Source: Propionibacteriaceae bacterium
GTDB lineage: Bacteria > Actinomycetota > Actinomycetes > Propionibacteriales > Propionibacteriaceae
Reading direction: 5' to 3'
DNA length: 64,000 nucleotides
Assembly (NCBI GenBank): GCA_031271975.1
Contig: JAISUR010000045.1
Coordinates: 1-64,000 of the forward strand
How positions within the stretch are numbered: the first letter of the stretch is position 1; each line of letters opens with the position of its first letter. Below the pieces are notes generated by a model. That model was not told the DNA's origin, ran no database searches, and saw only the letters and a list, made by a program, of their open reading frames with translations. The position numbers were made by a program, and so were the translations under genes. Below, piece by piece: positions 62,122-64,000 of this stretch.

Positions 62122-63549
62122 TCAGGATGCCGGATGGCACTTCTTCACAGGTGCGACCTCGGCGCCGGAGCCGTCGGCGCGCAAGATGCGTATTTCCGCG
62201 CACATGCCCTTCGTGTAGGGCCATTCCTTCTTGCGGGCCTGGATTTCGGCGTCGCTCAGCGGGACATCCAGGCCGTCGATCTCCAACTTGACCTGGTCGT
62301 CGTCGAGCGCCTGGTCGTAATACCACTTCACGTATGCGGTGTCCCCGTCGGGGTCGATCTCCAATTTGATGCCGGTGGGCGGGCCCACCAGGATGCCAGG
62401 CGGGGTGACAGTCGCGGTGACGGGCGGCTCCGGGACCACGCCGGGCCCGGCGCTGCTCAACCACCAGCCCAGCCCGACGATGAGCACCACCGCCACCACG
62501 CCGATGAGCGCCACTCCCCAGCGGAACTTGGGATCTTCCTCGTCCGGGAGTTCCTTCAACTCCGGCGGCGCGTCGACCGGCTGCGGTGGGCCGGCGGCGA
62601 CCGACGGCGGCAGTTGCTCGGGCGCCGCCACTACCTGCGCGGCTTTGACGCGCGTGGCGTCGATCACATTGCGGTTCAGCGGGGCCGAATCGATGCGCAA
62701 CTGCTCCGGCAACGGCGCGGGCGTGGGTTGCAGGCGCAGTTCCTGCTCGATGGACTGCAGTGAGCGGAGAAACTCCAGCATCGTCGCCGGTCGGCCCAAC
62801 TGCTGCTGCGACATGCCCGCGCGCAGCAGCGCTTCCAACGACGGCGGCACGTCCGGGCGTCCGGTGGCTGGCGGCGGATTGTCGCGGATGCGCTTCATCA
62901 AGGCGAACGCCGAGTTGTCGCCGCCCACGATTTCGAACGGGGAACGCCCCACGAGCAGGTGCCACAGCGTGGACGCCATGGAGTAGATGTCGGAGCGGAT
63001 CGATGCCGGGGCCGTCGCATACAGCACTTCTGGCGGCGACCAGGGCACGGAAACGCCGACGTCGTCGCCTTTGGCGGAGGCCTGGCCCGCGATGCCAAAA
63101 TCCGTCAGGCCCGGGGTGCCGTACTGGTTGGTGAGGATGTTGGCCGGCTTGATGTCGCGGTGCAGGATGCCCGCGCGGTGCGCCGTTTCGACCGCCGACC
63201 CGATCTGGATGCCGATGCGCAACACTTCGGCCACGGAAAGCCGTTCGGTCTTGACCCGCTGCGACAGGTTCGGGCGCGGGTAGTACATCATGACGATGTA
63301 CTGCCGGTTGTCGGGCGTGGTGCCGACCGAGTAGACGGGCACGATGTGCGGATGCTCCAACTGGGCCATCGCGTTGGCTTCGGCGGCGAACCGGGCCACG
63401 GCTTCGGCGGACAGCGCCGCCTCCTTCATTACCTTGACTGCCACTTTGCGCGCTGGGAGCGCCTGGTCGTAGAGCATCACCTCGGCATAGCCGCCCGTGC
63501 CCAGGGGACGCACGTAGGTCAGTCCAGGGATTTGCGGGGGGAGGCTCAC
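62122..63549 (-). CDS. Transmembrane Ser/Thr protein kinase (PFNA-type)
   Basis: A 475-residue Hanks-type kinase. Catalytic domain residues 1-270: glycine loop PLGTGGYAEV, Lys39 in VAVKVMKE, catalytic HRDIKPAN (Asp132), DFG (Asp150) and a PE motif (SPPEVL in place of APE). The juxtamembrane region has an IDATRVK motif near Thr298. A single membrane helix lies at about 343-368 (WGVALIGVVAVVLIVGLGWW), and the extracellular tail (about 395-475) is a FN3-like beta domain (IKLEIDPDGDTAYVKWYYDQ) with a Cys pair, so it could sense surface signals. It begins with GTG at 63549 overlapping the FHA stop by four bases. No PASTA repeats. It is the kinase member of the cluster. Confidence 0.93.
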   Translation of the reverse strand: MSLPPQIPGLTYVRPLGTGGYAEVMLYDQALPARKVAVKVMKEAALSAEAVARFAAEANAMAQLEHPHIVPVYSVGTTPDNRQYIVMMYYPRPNLSQRVKTERLSVAEVLRIGIQIGSAVETAHRAGILHRDIKPANILTNQYGTPGLTDFGIAGQASAKGDDVGVSVPWSPPEVLYATAPASIRSDIYSMASTLWHLLVGRSPFEIVGGDNSAFALMKRIRDNPPPATGRPDVPPSLEALLRAGMSQQQLGRPATMLEFLRSLQSIEQELRLQPTPAPLPEQLRIDSAPLNRNVIDATRVKAAQVVAAPEQLPPSVAAGPPQPVDAPPELKELPDEEDPKFRWGVALIGVVAVVLIVGLGWWLSSAGPGVVPEPPVTATVTPPGILVGPPTGIKLEIDPDGDTAYVKWYYDQALDDDQVKLEIDGLDVPLSDAEIQARKKEWPYTKGMCAEIRILRADGSGAEVAPVKKCHPAS

Positions 63550-64000
63550 TGGGAGACCTCAAACCAGAACTCGATCTTCCCGGCCAGTATCACCCACGAA
63601 CCGGGCCGCAGCATGATCGGGTCGTTGGGGCGCAACGTGACCGGCTCCTCGCCCGGCAACACCACCTGGGTACCGTTCGTGGAGCCCAAATCCACGGCGA
63701 GCACGTGCCAGTTGTCGAGCACGATTTGGAGGTGCTGGCCGGAAACGTCCTTCTCCGGGTCTGCGAGTTGCAGGAGGTTCGGCTGTTCGCCGGTGTACGA
63801 CAGTGGGATCCGGGGATTGCGGCCCATGATCACCGGGCGGTCCAGCGGCACCCGGTCGCCGTTGGCGAACAGCAGGGCGCCCAGCGGCGGGCGCGGCGAC
63901 TCGAACGGCTCTTGCGGCGGGATCGGCTGCCCGCAAACCCGACAGGTGTCTTGGTAGGGCGGGCTCAGGTGCCCGGCCGGGCAATGCACCGCCGCCACCA
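63546..64000 (-). CDS. FHA domain protein with N-terminal zinc ribbon (may begin beyond the window edge)
   Basis: About 150 residues are visible. Near the N-terminus is a zinc-ribbon-like motif (HCPAGHLS then CRVCGQP). The FHA domain follows: VIMGRNPRIP, VSGQHLQIV and DLGSTNGTQVV carry the phosphothreonine-binding residues, and the C-terminal strand is IEFWFEVSQ. A GTG at 63998 could be the start, but the frame is open to the edge, so the true start may lie outside. Coupled by GTGA overlap to the kinase, it is a likely kinase substrate or adaptor. Confidence 0.87.
   Translation of the reverse strand, partial: VAAVHCPAGHLSPPYQDTCRVCGQPIPPQEPFESPRPPLGALLFANGDRVPLDRPVIMGRNPRIPLSYTGEQPNLLQLADPEKDVSGQHLQIVLDNWHVLAVDLGSTNGTQVVLPGEEPVTLRPNDPIMLRPGSWVILAGKIEFWFEVSQ

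Noticed and set aside
1..64000. tRNA genes and insertion-sequence transposases
   Set aside because: I looked for conserved tRNA arm sequences and for DDE or HUH transposase motifs on both strands and saw none; apart from rnpB no RNA gene can be supported.

Overview
The window is high-GC actinobacterial (Actinomycetota) chromosome. The evidence is strong GC bias at third codon positions, frequent GTG starts, 1-4 nt ATGA/GTGA/TGATG gene overlaps, a DUF164 zinc-ribbon/RNase HI pair, a TrpB2-type tryptophan synthase, a DUF3618 protein, a YflT-type stress protein, and a kinase/FHA/MoxR/DUF58/transglutaminase cluster of the kind called PFNA in bifidobacteria. The genus cannot be fixed from sequence alone; a host- or plant-glycan-associated member near Bifidobacteriaceae, Actinomycetaceae, Cellulomonadaceae or Propionibacteriaceae is plausible.

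Left half (1-23.8 kb): mostly housekeeping and nutrient genes. In order there is a secreted multidomain GH27 alpha-galactosidase cut by the left edge; a DUF3618/lipoprotein pair; a one-cysteine Bcp peroxiredoxin; a secreted purple-acid-phosphatase-like protein that is an internal duplication with one dead half; a VapBC-type toxin-antitoxin pair; rnpB (RNase P RNA); a five-gene peptide ABC importer directly upstream of rnpB; an RNase HI/zinc-ribbon pair; trpB2; a CitE-like lyase coupled to a YflT-type membrane stress protein; a DUF3089 hydrolase; and an amidase. Most intergenic gaps carry copies of a roughly 110-nt multi-hairpin palindromic repeat, some with short tandem repeats at their ends.

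Right half (24-64 kb): one large minus-strand signalling and surface system. In transcription order it reads: zinc-ribbon/FHA protein, membrane Ser/Thr kinase, a repeat-filled gap, then FIVE tandem giant genes (2,048-2,161 codons each, 31.6 kb together), a MoxR AAA+ ATPase, DUF58, a transglutaminase-like membrane protein lacking its catalytic triad, an FHA protein, and an FHA/helix-turn-helix protein. Each giant protein has an N-terminal membrane anchor, a beta-propeller-like head, about 11 Ig/cadherin-like repeats, 3-4 FN3 modules and a paralogue-specific cysteine-containing C-terminal tail. PFNA-type clusters usually have a single such gene, so a tandem family of five with conserved stalks and divergent tips is the most notable feature of the window.

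Inferred working model: the kinase phosphorylates Thr-Arg repeats in the DUF58 tail and its own juxtamembrane DATR site, the FHA proteins read these marks, MoxR/DUF58 act as a chaperone for assembling the giant surface fibres, and the FHA/HTH protein could return the signal to transcription. The repeated-gene expansion and mosaic identity between copies suggest diversification of the surface-exposed tips with homogenisation of the stalk.
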